Below, in pieces: positions 27,727-35,915 of a stretch of 64,000 nucleotides of DNA (position 1 is the stretch's first letter; the number at the start of each line of letters is the position of its first letter). The notes under the pieces were generated by a model. That model was given only the letters and a program-made list of their open reading frames with translations. It had not been told where the DNA came from and did no database searches. Made by a program: the position numbers and the translations under genes. Source of the DNA: UBA1672 sp050633645 (lineage in GTDB: Bacteria > Pseudomonadota > Alphaproteobacteria > Micavibrionales > Micavibrionaceae); the NCBI GenBank assembly GCA_050633645.1, contig JBOEGX010000002.1:496001-560000 (forward strand). The letters run 5' to 3'.

Positions 27727-29691
27727 ATGCATAGTATCAACAATATGTATAAAAACAAAAAAGCATTATGGTTCGGAGCTGCTCTTATCTCAATTATAAT
27801 AGGGGTTTCATCGGCGTATGTTTATAACAAAACGACATTAGGTGATGCTGTTCGCTTATCTTTAAAAGATTTTCCCCGAGGAGCCAAGGTTGAGTATCAA
27901 ATTCTATCTGATGGCACCTTAATGGATCAAGGAAGTACAGATATCTCAAAAAATGGGGTCTTAGACCTGGTTCTTCCTAAAACTGCAAAAACACAAAAAG
28001 ATGTCGATTATCACCTAATGATTACACCTGATAATAATGAGGCACAAATGCTGGATTTATTATTGAATGTAGATACGGTAGATGGCGAAATATCTATCAA
28101 AGGTTCTGGCTTAGAAAAATTCACACAAATGAATGTAAAAAATGGTACGGATGAGAATAAATTCTCTGCAGATTGGAGCGGGGGATTTAGCGCGGCATTT
28201 GATAAACAAAATAATCATAAAGGTAAAAAATCACAAGCATTCGAAATGGCATTTCAAAACTCTGGGATTGAATCAGATGTAAACGCATTTGGGAATGGAA
28301 AAATTGAGGTATTTCTTGGCGAAGACCTTGATTATGGAGTTAATGAGATTAGGCAGAGATATGGCGGTGCTATAAATTCAATGACGACGCAAATTTCCGC
28401 TGCCATGGTTCAGCAAACCATGATGATTGGTAGTTTTATGGATGCAAGCATGCAAATGACGGTTCAACGAAAGATCCAGGAACTTCAGGCACGTGCCCAC
28501 AAGGATTATCACCCAAGCGAACAAATGTGCCGTTTTGGTACATTTATGCGGAGCGTTGCTACTTCTGAACGTAAGTCTGAAGTTGATAAGCGTACATTAA
28601 ACCGTATTTTAATGGATAAATATTTAGGGGGCGAACATTCATCAACTGGTGGTGGGCCAGCAACAGATTCTAAAGCAATAATAGCAAGATATGCTGATTT
28701 ACATTGTGATTCGCGTGACAATAATGATGCTACGGCTGCTATATGTGAAGATACAGCTGATACGCAAGCGGCAAGAGAGCAGCGCAATAAAGATATTGAT
28801 TATACAAGAACGCTCGCTGGAAAGCTAACCCTAGACATCAATTTTGCAGATGGTTTTTCTACAAGCGCTGCAAATACGATGAGTTCTGATGAGCATGATT
28901 TATTAGCTATGGCGCGTAATTTATATTTCCCCGATTCATTTGAAGTGCCTAAGAAAGATGAAATAGAAGTGACAACGGTATCACCACATTTTGATTCGCG
29001 AAGCTACGCTGCTAAAATGAATGTTGCTCATACATCCTTTGTGAATATTGTAGGTATGAAATCAAGTGCACCTGTGGGACGGCCGACAGCCACGACGACG
29101 ACGACCCCAGCCCCCCCGTTATTCGGTACAGGTGTGAATACTGAGCCGTCAACCCAGTTCCCAGGAACACCAGCGCCGCAGCAGCAAACGCCGCCTTATA
29201 CGACCCGTCCTGCGGCAAGTACAGCCACACAACCCTCTATGACAACGGATCCTTTATTGGATACAACAGGAAACCCAAGACAGCTTCCTGAAGGGTGGAG
29301 AGTTTTGAACGAAGATTCTGGATGGGCTTACATGAAGGCCCTCATGATGGAATTTGGAATAACGGACGAAAATGGGGATGGCAATGTGCACGATGAAATT
29401 GATCGTATGCTTGGTGAGCGCCCAAGTTATTACGCACAAATGGAAGTTTTAACCAAAAAAATATACCAAAATCCGAATTTTTATACGAATCTATATGATA
29501 AACCTGCAAATGTAGAGCGTATAGGCGCTTCTATTGACGCTATTACCCTTATGAATCAAAGGGATCGCTTTGAATCGATGCTAAGACAGGAAATGCTATC
29601 TGCGGTATTGGTTGAGGAAGCGTTAAAGTTACATGTTGAAAATGTAAATACGCAAATTTATGAAGTGATGCAGCAAAACCAAATGAGATAG
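27727..29691 (+). CDS. Array paralogue 5: long member with a different N-terminal domain
   Basis: 654 residues, 5 bases after paralogue 4, with GAGG eight bases before the ATG. Instead of a cleaved signal and Cys cluster it has a membrane anchor (ALWFGAALISIIIGVSSAYVY) and about 190 residues of a distinct beta-rich domain (VEYQILSDGTLMDQGSTD, VDGEISIKGSGLEKF). Family block A follows (ARAHKDYHPSEQMCRFGTFM), then a Pro/Thr-rich linker of about 65 residues from residue 450, an Asp/Gly motif DENGDGNVHDE near residue 548 that looks like a degenerate calcium loop, and block B (RPSYYAQMEVLTKKIYQNP). Possibly the anchored partner of the four Cys-rich members. Confidence 0.87.
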   Translation: MHSINNMYKNKKALWFGAALISIIIGVSSAYVYNKTTLGDAVRLSLKDFPRGAKVEYQILSDGTLMDQGSTDISKNGVLDLVLPKTAKTQKDVDYHLMITPDNNEAQMLDLLLNVDTVDGEISIKGSGLEKFTQMNVKNGTDENKFSADWSGGFSAAFDKQNNHKGKKSQAFEMAFQNSGIESDVNAFGNGKIEVFLGEDLDYGVNEIRQRYGGAINSMTTQISAAMVQQTMMIGSFMDASMQMTVQRKIQELQARAHKDYHPSEQMCRFGTFMRSVATSERKSEVDKRTLNRILMDKYLGGEHSSTGGGPATDSKAIIARYADLHCDSRDNNDATAAICEDTADTQAAREQRNKDIDYTRTLAGKLTLDINFADGFSTSAANTMSSDEHDLLAMARNLYFPDSFEVPKKDEIEVTTVSPHFDSRSYAAKMNVAHTSFVNIVGMKSSAPVGRPTATTTTTPAPPLFGTGVNTEPSTQFPGTPAPQQQTPPYTTRPAASTATQPSMTTDPLLDTTGNPRQLPEGWRVLNEDSGWAYMKALMMEFGITDENGDGNVHDEIDRMLGERPSYYAQMEVLTKKIYQNPNFYTNLYDKPANVERIGASIDAITLMNQRDRFESMLRQEMLSAVLVEEALKLHVENVNTQIYEVMQQNQMR

Positions 29692-29711
29692 GTTTTTCGT
29701 GTAATCGCCAT

Positions 29712-29729
29712 TTGGCATCATCCTTGCAT
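29712..29729 (+). promoter_or_regulatory. Sigma-54 (RpoN) promoter for flgKL
   Basis: TTGGCATCATCCTTGCAT carries GG at 29714-29715 and GC at 29726-29727 with exactly 10 bases between, matching the -24/-12 consensus TGGCAC-N5-TTGCW at nearly all fixed positions. Initiation would be near 29739, about 57 bases before the flgK ATG. RpoN control of hook-associated genes is well known for polar flagella. It also gives flgKL a promoter independent of the five-gene array. Confidence 0.75.
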
Positions 29730-29744
29730 TAATAAAAATATATT

Positions 29745-29770
29745 CACACGCATTATATATTCCGCGTGTG
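29745..29770 (+). repeat. Stem-loop in flgK leader
   Basis: CACACGC at 29745-29751 pairs with GCGTGTG at 29764-29770 across a 12-base loop; a short T-rich stretch (29774-29778) follows. It lies just after the expected sigma-54 start site. It may terminate transcripts coming from the upstream array or affect flgK mRNA; which is unknown. Confidence 0.45.
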
Positions 29771-29795
29771 TGGTTTTTGTTATGAGAGGTTATAA

Positions 29796-32189
29796 ATGGG
29801 TATTTCGAGCTTAGATTCCGCCCTTTCAGGGCTACGGATTAATCAGGCGCAAATTGACGTCATAGCAAATAATGTTGCGAATGCAGGAACAGAAGGCTAT
29901 ACGCGGAAAATTTTGCCCCAAAGCTCTCAGGTTGTGGACGGAAGATCTGTGGGTGTTCTAGGCGAAACTGTTATTCGAAATGTTGATATCCGCCTTCAAC
30001 GTGATTTATGGACCCAAGTAAGTCGCACAGATTTTTATAATGTTCAAACGACATATTTAAATCGTGTAGAGCAATTTCATGGCTCACCTGATGCCAATAT
30101 TTCTATTGCGGCGGAAGTCTCAAAACTTCAAGACAGCTTCGCTGCGCTTGCCAATGCTCCTGGTGATCCATTCCTATTATCTGATGTGGTTGACCAGGCA
30201 CAAGATACTGTATCAAAAATAAGTGACCTTACAGACCATTACAGCACCTTAATGAACGATGCTCAAAACGAAGCTGACGTGGTTGTGCAAAGCATCAACG
30301 ACCTTCTTGTACAAATTGCAGAATTAAACAGTCAAATACGTTTTTCAAGAGCAATCGGCTCAACTGTGGCAGCCACCGAGGACGCTCGTGACAAAGCTAT
30401 CCAAGACCTATCTCAACTGATGGAACTAAGCACATTTTCACGTGGAGATGGTGTTGTCGTTGTGCAAACTCTGCAAGGAATACAATTAGCCGCCGATCAA
30501 GCAGAAGAGATATTTTTCAGGCCAACGCCGCTATCTTCTCAGTCGTCCTATCCCGATAATGTGGCTGGTATTTATGTTGGTGATCCTACGGTAAACGCCA
30601 ATGCGATAGAAATAACAGAGCGTAATATTGGCGGAAAACTTGGCGGATTAATAGAGCTTCGGGATAAAAGTTTTCCTAAAATGATTGCACAAATTGATGA
30701 GCTCGCTCATAAGATGGCGCTTCGCTTTGCTGCTCAGGGTCTCAGGCTTTTCACTGATAGGTCTGGAGGCATTCCTTCTGATGATCCGCCAGATACATCA
30801 ACAGATCCAGTAATACCAGTGGCATATGTTGGCTTTGCTTCTGAGATTCAGGTAAACAGGTTGATTGTTGATGACCATAATCTAATTCAAACAGGAACAT
30901 ATGGCGGAAGCATTCAAACTGGCGCAAATGATATTATTCGCCGAATTGTTGAATTTACTTTTGGTGACGTGGGCTATCAAACGCTCGCTAACTCAGACGC
31001 TGCAACATCGGTAGATGTTCAAGCTGCAGCCACGGGCGCAACGACTTTGCAAAATTGGCTAGGGTTAACATCTGAAAGTGAAATGGTCAGCGGCCTAAGC
31101 CTTAGCAACTATGCAAGCATTGCAGATATGCTTACCGCGGGTGGTGTTGATGCTTTCGGACTTGCTCCCAATGAAACAGACACATTCATTATACGTTTTG
31201 ATGACCCCGATATTGGCGGCGGGCCATATGACATGGAAATTGATTTAAGCGCTGTCCCTTCAACTGGAACAAATGCGGCGCAAGATTTGGTTGATTATAT
31301 AACCGCTGACGGTGATTGGGCATCTGCCGTTGCAGACTTTGGCGCTTCTGTTGTGGTAAACAGCAGCGGCCAGTTGGTAATGAGAAGTCGAAGCAATATT
31401 GAAGTTGTAAATAGTCCTATTGACCCTATTTCAGATCTTGGATTTTCATTTGTTGGGTTTAGTGAATCCTTGGTCGAAGCGCAAGACCCGTATTTTGACG
31501 TTCAGGTCGGCAATAACGCCCCCGTGCGTATTGTGATAGACCCGCTTGATACGGAAACGGAACTATTGGCAAAGTTAAATGCAGTGGATGGTTTAGCCGC
31601 GCAAATAGATGCCGATGGTTTTTTAACGATGCGCCCAGGCAATAGCTTTACTAATCCGGATTTCGGCGGAGACCTCAATATTATTGGTGGACCTTTTACA
31701 ACAAGTGGCGCAACTTTAGCCGGAACGGCAGCTGGCCGAGCAAGCATTGATGATGGCGTGAATATTGCCCAAGCGTTGTTCGGGACATATCAGGTAACTG
31801 GCGCGGTAGTAGAGCAGTCATCTCCGATTGTTGATTTTGTATATCAATCAGAAACAGAAGTTGGAAGCGGCGTTTTCGTGTCATTTAGGGATAGTAATCT
31901 TGGCGCCGGCGCGAATACTTTGAGTGAGATTAATCAATCAAGAACACTTAAGGATTATGCAAATAAAGTCGTCAATGAAGTGGCGCTCGAACTATCTTTG
32001 GTTCAGGCGAGAAACGAAGACGAAAGCTCTCTGCGTGGTTTGTTGGAGCAGCAATTACTCAATGAATCTGCGGTAAATATCGATGAAGAGCTGGGCCATT
32101 TGATTGTCGTTCAAACGGGATACTCGGCATCGGCACGAGTGATCAGCGCAGTTCAAGAGATTTTCGATGAATTAATGACGGTTATATAA
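29796..32189 (+). CDS. flgK: Flagellar hook-associated protein 1 FlgK
   Basis: 797 residues. The N-terminal rod/hook helix has LDSALSGLRINQAQIDVIANNVANAGTEGYTRK (in two parts, residues 6-38), the signature of flagellar axial proteins. The C-terminal D0/D1 helix ends LNESAVNIDEELGHLIVVQ and SARVISAVQEIFDELM. The large central domain (about 240-700) is variable and longer than in enterics. FlgK joins the hook to the filament through FlgL. Ribosome site GAGAGG lies six bases upstream; expression is probably from the sigma-54 promoter at 29712. flgL follows after 13 bases. Confidence 0.95.
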   Translation: MGISSLDSALSGLRINQAQIDVIANNVANAGTEGYTRKILPQSSQVVDGRSVGVLGETVIRNVDIRLQRDLWTQVSRTDFYNVQTTYLNRVEQFHGSPDANISIAAEVSKLQDSFAALANAPGDPFLLSDVVDQAQDTVSKISDLTDHYSTLMNDAQNEADVVVQSINDLLVQIAELNSQIRFSRAIGSTVAATEDARDKAIQDLSQLMELSTFSRGDGVVVVQTLQGIQLAADQAEEIFFRPTPLSSQSSYPDNVAGIYVGDPTVNANAIEITERNIGGKLGGLIELRDKSFPKMIAQIDELAHKMALRFAAQGLRLFTDRSGGIPSDDPPDTSTDPVIPVAYVGFASEIQVNRLIVDDHNLIQTGTYGGSIQTGANDIIRRIVEFTFGDVGYQTLANSDAATSVDVQAAATGATTLQNWLGLTSESEMVSGLSLSNYASIADMLTAGGVDAFGLAPNETDTFIIRFDDPDIGGGPYDMEIDLSAVPSTGTNAAQDLVDYITADGDWASAVADFGASVVVNSSGQLVMRSRSNIEVVNSPIDPISDLGFSFVGFSESLVEAQDPYFDVQVGNNAPVRIVIDPLDTETELLAKLNAVDGLAAQIDADGFLTMRPGNSFTNPDFGGDLNIIGGPFTTSGATLAGTAAGRASIDDGVNIAQALFGTYQVTGAVVEQSSPIVDFVYQSETEVGSGVFVSFRDSNLGAGANTLSEINQSRTLKDYANKVVNEVALELSLVQARNEDESSLRGLLEQQLLNESAVNIDEELGHLIVVQTGYSASARVISAVQEIFDELMTVI

Positions 32190-32202
32190 GGGAGAATAAA
32201 AA

Positions 32203-33399
32203 ATGACAGGCGTATCAACATTAGCGCAAGCCCTGCGACAAATTGAAAATATTGGCAACCAACAAAAGCTGTTCGGGCAATTATCTGAGCAACTCGCTAG
32301 CGGTAAAAAAACCCAAAAATTCTCAGGGTTGGGGACGGATGCTTTAACATCTGTACGCTCAAGGACTGAGTTAACATCTTTAAGTATTTATACAACGAAT
32401 ATAAAAAGAGCAAACACAACCATAGGGCTATCTTTAACGTCGATTGAAGAGTATCAACAGCAAGCCAGAGAGTTTTCTTCCTCATTAATTAATTTTGTGC
32501 AGGAAGGCTCACATCAGATTGGAGATAAAATATTTTATGATGATCCTGCGACACCTGATGAAGTTGAAACAATTCATGTTGGGAACACATCTTCAAAAGT
32601 TGATGCAGATTTACAGGCCGTTGTTGATCATGCAAAAAATTTGAGCCGCTACATGAAGGAGCTTCTAAATACAAAGGAAGGGGATAAATATGTTTTCGCT
32701 GGCGCGGATAGTTTGGAACAACCGATAAAAGATAACGGGACGTTGGATGCGGCAATTAACACTCTTATATCCGATTGGAAAAATGGTACTATTACAACGG
32801 ATGAGCTGATCGCAGATATTGAAGATAGAACGGCATTTTCTGGCAATCCAAATGCCATTACCGACACGATTATTGGGTATTCCGCAAGTTTAAGTTCGGA
32901 TTCTGCGGGTAAGGTTTTTGTTCGTGCGGATGAGAATACTGAAGTTGATTATACGATTCTAGCAAATGAGGATAGTCTTCGAAATATGATCGTGGCCCTA
33001 TCTGTCCTGAAAAATGATAATCTTTATCCCATTGTCGACGTCTATGAAGATGGTAATTATCCCGGTGTTCCAGACGCGCAGGGTGCACCCGGAGCGACAG
33101 CAACAGAGCAACAAGATAATTTTTATCAGTTGTTTAATCGCCTGACGCAAATTGTAAATGAATCAATCGATGAAATTGATCAAGTCAGGTTTCGTGTTGA
33201 AAATGTTCGTGTTCAAATTGCGGAAACGAGTAAATCTCACGCAGATCAGAAAAACTTATTGCAAAACACCGTGAGCGATATTGAGGATGTTGATGTGAAT
33301 GAGGTTGGTCTGAAGATTTCTATTCTCCGTACGCAGCTAGAAGCATCATACAGTGCAACAGCAATATCACAGCAACTATCGCTCGTGAATTTCCTATAG
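32203..33399 (+). CDS. flgL: Flagellar hook-associated protein 3 FlgL
   Basis: 398 residues of the flagellin-like family. The N-terminal coiled region (TLAQALRQIENIGNQQKLFGQLSEQLASG, in residues 5-33) and the C-terminal heptad region (VNEVGLKISILRTQLEASYS...QQLSLVNFL) would form the D0/D1 helical bundle, with a variable middle part. FlgL is the junction between FlgK and the filament. AGGGAG precedes the ATG by about nine bases. Second gene of the flgKL pair; no flagellin gene is in the window. Confidence 0.93.
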   Translation: MTGVSTLAQALRQIENIGNQQKLFGQLSEQLASGKKTQKFSGLGTDALTSVRSRTELTSLSIYTTNIKRANTTIGLSLTSIEEYQQQAREFSSSLINFVQEGSHQIGDKIFYDDPATPDEVETIHVGNTSSKVDADLQAVVDHAKNLSRYMKELLNTKEGDKYVFAGADSLEQPIKDNGTLDAAINTLISDWKNGTITTDELIADIEDRTAFSGNPNAITDTIIGYSASLSSDSAGKVFVRADENTEVDYTILANEDSLRNMIVALSVLKNDNLYPIVDVYEDGNYPGVPDAQGAPGATATEQQDNFYQLFNRLTQIVNESIDEIDQVRFRVENVRVQIAETSKSHADQKNLLQNTVSDIEDVDVNEVGLKISILRTQLEASYSATAISQQLSLVNFL

Positions 33400-33411
33400 A
33401 ACGGGGGTCAA

Positions 33412-33427
33412 TGTTTCACGTGGAACA
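33412..33427 (-). promoter_or_regulatory. parS: parS centromere site (ParB binding)
   Basis: The minus strand reads TGTTCCACGTGAAACA, a perfect match to the bacterial chromosomal parS consensus TGTTNCACGTGAAACA. It lies in the 33-base gap between the convergent stop codons of flgL and the acidic TcpQ-like gene, so nothing coding constrains it. ParB nucleates here and, with ParA and SMC, moves the origin region. I saw no second site in the window. Confidence 0.85.
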
Positions 33428-33432
33428 TATTC

Positions 33433-35364
33433 CTATTTTATATGGAGCTGATAGGGCTCTGTTGAGATTTCATAGCTCGGTGATTTACTGACACCCTTTG
33501 TCAATAGAACATCTATTGCATTTTTGAATGTGCCATTTACAAAAATATTTGATGAAAGATCAATGTCATTGACTGAGTCGCCCCAGATAAGCTCAATATT
33601 TTCAGTCGCACACCATTTTTTAAGAATACTCTGTAAGCTGTGCCCCTTCTTTCCTTCCCAGACAATGATAGAATTTGATGGTTCTGCTTTGGGTGCTTCT
33701 GCGACGATTTCTTCAGGGGTTGATGCGACACCAAGTGGTGTGGACGCAATGTTATCTTCAATGATAATTTCAGAGCTTACAACATCTTTAAGTTTAGTAT
33801 TTGAGGGTATTTCAGCCTCAATGTCTTCAATAACCTGCTCCTCAATCAATGAGTCTTCATCGGTGAAGCTTACAACATTCTCCGTGAGCTCTTTGATTTC
33901 GGCTTCTTCATCAAGTGTTGGAATTTCAATAACAGTCAGCTCTTCCTGCTCGTGATGAGGAGTGGGAACAACGCCTTCAATATTATTTTTTATATCGGTA
34001 GCTTCAGTTTCAAAAGCTAACAACTCAGATGTATGTAATGCCTGTTCATCAGCTACATGTTTTTGATCAAATTTGGTTTCAATCGTCTCTATATTTTTTT
34101 TTTCATCCGAAAGCATGTCTGCTTCGGGCTGCGTTGCTTCTGTTTGGCCAGGATCAACTATAGAACCTCGTTTTACCGACGTTTCCTCAGGGAGGACGTC
34201 TATAATATCACCACCTTCATCAGTCGCTTCAATTATAGGATCATCTTCTACATTTTCTTCTGCAACTTCAATAATTTCAGCAGGCTCAGAAACAGCTTCA
34301 TTTTGTTCATGGACTTCTGCATCCATGGATGCTGCTGGTACTTCTTCAAGAATTGCAGGCTCTTCAAAGGCAGCAGAGTTTTCTTCAATATCTATGACAT
34401 CTTCCAAAACTTGGTCAACAGAAGTCTCTTCTTTGAGTTCTGTGGGCTCTTGAGTTTCAAGAAGCGTTGTCGGCTCAAGCAGATCTGTTTTTTTAACGGT
34501 GGTGATGGAGAGTTTTTTGCCGTTAATACTATATTGGTAGCCAGCGGGTTCTAAAGCGTTCTTTAGAACCTCGTTCCATGGTAATCCACCGTCCCATGAT
34601 ATAATAGCACCAGGGTTCACACCCTCACCGAATGAGTAAGCATAATGCGGTGGAACAATCTGGCTGAGTGCCAAAGCCAACGGCATGTCTGAGCCAAATC
34701 CTTCAATAATATCAAAACTTGGAGGCTTATTCCAAAAAATTTCTTCTGTTTTGTTTTCTTCCGCTGTAACGGCGCTTTTTTCAATGACATCATCAGAGGA
34801 TATATCATCCAACCCCATATCTTCATCTGTAGGAAGAACAATGGCTTTTTCTTGCTCAACGGGGCTCATATCCTCAACAGGAAATGGATTAATTTCAAGG
34901 CTATTGGCGTTTACAGGGTTGGGTGTTGCAGTCTGGGCATCAACGTCTTCTAAAACAACGGGGGGCTCTTCAACGACAACGATCTCTTCGGCAGAATCCA
35001 TAACGGGTTCTTCAGAAACAAAAGGGCTTTCTTCAATAATGGCTTCAACCTCTTGAGAAGCTTCATCTGATTTTATTTCTAATATTTCGACAGGCTTTTC
35101 TTCTGCTTTATCTTCGATGACCTTAATATCAATCGGTGCTAATCCTTGGTCTTTGATCTCTGGCGTTACTTCCTCAACAACTGGGACAGTGACAGGATCG
35201 AATATCTCTTCTTGAGTGACTGGCTCGGGCGTTACCTCAATAGGTTCTACTTTCACAGGAGGAGTCCATTCAAATCCAGCATAAGAAGCAGGCGAAGAAA
35301 ATATTGCAATCGCCATAACGGGTAAACATGTGGTTACAAGGAAGCGGTTATATTTGATAGACAT
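33433..35364 (-). CDS. Exported acidic protein with two TcpQ-like domains
   Basis: 643 residues. A signal peptide (CLPVMAIAIFSSPASYA) is followed by long low-complexity stretches dominated by Glu, Val, Ile and Pro (residues 30-205 and 300-560). Two similar small domains interrupt them: about 208-295 (MPLALALSQIVPPHYAYSF, ISWDGGLPWNEVLKNAL, GYQYSINGKKLSI) and about 565-643 (KGHSLQSILKKWCATENI, ELIWGDSVNDID). Both have the secretin/TcpQ-like pattern of an amphipathic helix, a W.G segment and a final strand. Downstream of icmT on the same strand, so a likely periplasmic component or peptidoglycan/outer-membrane bridge of the secretion machine. Function unproven. Confidence 0.78.
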   Translation of the reverse strand: MSIKYNRFLVTTCLPVMAIAIFSSPASYAGFEWTPPVKVEPIEVTPEPVTQEEIFDPVTVPVVEEVTPEIKDQGLAPIDIKVIEDKAEEKPVEILEIKSDEASQEVEAIIEESPFVSEEPVMDSAEEIVVVEEPPVVLEDVDAQTATPNPVNANSLEINPFPVEDMSPVEQEKAIVLPTDEDMGLDDISSDDVIEKSAVTAEENKTEEIFWNKPPSFDIIEGFGSDMPLALALSQIVPPHYAYSFGEGVNPGAIISWDGGLPWNEVLKNALEPAGYQYSINGKKLSITTVKKTDLLEPTTLLETQEPTELKEETSVDQVLEDVIDIEENSAAFEEPAILEEVPAASMDAEVHEQNEAVSEPAEIIEVAEENVEDDPIIEATDEGGDIIDVLPEETSVKRGSIVDPGQTEATQPEADMLSDEKKNIETIETKFDQKHVADEQALHTSELLAFETEATDIKNNIEGVVPTPHHEQEELTVIEIPTLDEEAEIKELTENVVSFTDEDSLIEEQVIEDIEAEIPSNTKLKDVVSSEIIIEDNIASTPLGVASTPEEIVAEAPKAEPSNSIIVWEGKKGHSLQSILKKWCATENIELIWGDSVNDIDLSSNIFVNGTFKNAIDVLLTKGVSKSPSYEISTEPYQLHIK

Positions 35365-35490
35365 TTTTGTTTTTCCAAACTCTATTAAGTAAACAATACA
35401 AGTGGTGCAGACACATAATTATAATGTGTAAATGTAAAATAGCACCCTTACACAAGGCAGGATATATTTGCTGTTCAAAAAATTCAAGCA

Positions 35491-35511
35491 TTAAGTCGTT
35501 TTTTGACTTAA
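35491..35511 (-). terminator. Possible hairpin after icmT
   Basis: TTAAGTC (35491-35497) and GACTTAA (35505-35511) form a 7-bp stem with a 7-base loop in the 180-base gap between icmT and the TcpQ-like gene. On the minus strand an AT-rich T stretch (ATTTTTTG) follows about ten bases later. The stem is AT-rich and weak, so partial termination at most. The same gap has a second dyad, ACACAT/ATGTGT at 35411-35429. Confidence 0.3.
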
Positions 35512-35543
35512 AAACAAAGTGTTAAATCTAGTTTTTTATACTT

Positions 35544-35843
35544 TCAACCATAATCTTCAAATTTATGAGCGAGAACACCTGGTTGGCCAGGTCTCTCTCG
35601 TCCAACCATCCAGCTTCGCCATGCTCGAATAGCCGCTGGAAAAGTAAGCCCTTTATTTTCTAGAAATTTAAAAACATAAAATACGATGAAGGAAATAATA
35701 ATGGTCGACCACCGAAGGTAAACCAGCCAAACAGGAATAAGGATAGCAACACGTGCATCAAACCCTAAAAAACGAACTGTACGCATAGTGTCGCGCCAGT
35801 GCCAGTTTATTTGATCTTGAAGATTTTCTAAGTCCTTACTCAC
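35544..35843 (-). CDS. icmT: IcmT-like type IVB secretion protein
   Basis: About 99 residues from GTG 35843, which has AGGAG five bases upstream; a GTG at 35849 has no usable spacing. The sequence shows the IcmT pattern: NWHWRDTMRTVRFLGFDARVA, then two hydrophobic segments (ILIPVWLVYL and WSTIIISFIVFYVFKFLE) and a polar tail with RAWRSWMVGRERPGQPG. Legionella IcmT is 86 residues. It sits downstream of dotB; in Legionella icmT heads the other icm block, so the arrangement is slightly different. Inner-membrane accessory of the Dot/Icm system. Confidence 0.85.
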   Translation of the reverse strand: MSKDLENLQDQINWHWRDTMRTVRFLGFDARVAILIPVWLVYLRWSTIIISFIVFYVFKFLENKGLTFPAAIRAWRSWMVGRERPGQPGVLAHKFEDYG

Positions 35844-35915
35844 ACCCACTCCTGTAAACTATAGAATACAAACATTTATACTATGAATAAAGATTTAAAT
35901 AAAGATGAATAGAAA

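Noticed and set aside
29080..29280. Short ACG-type tandem repeat in array paralogue 5 as a variable-number repeat
   Set aside because: Only four to five triplets in a Pro/Thr linker; not long enough to suggest repeat-length variation.
30438..30453. CACGTG core within flgK resembling a second parS
   Set aside because: Flanks (TTTT and GAGAT) differ from the consensus at about five positions and it is inside coding sequence.
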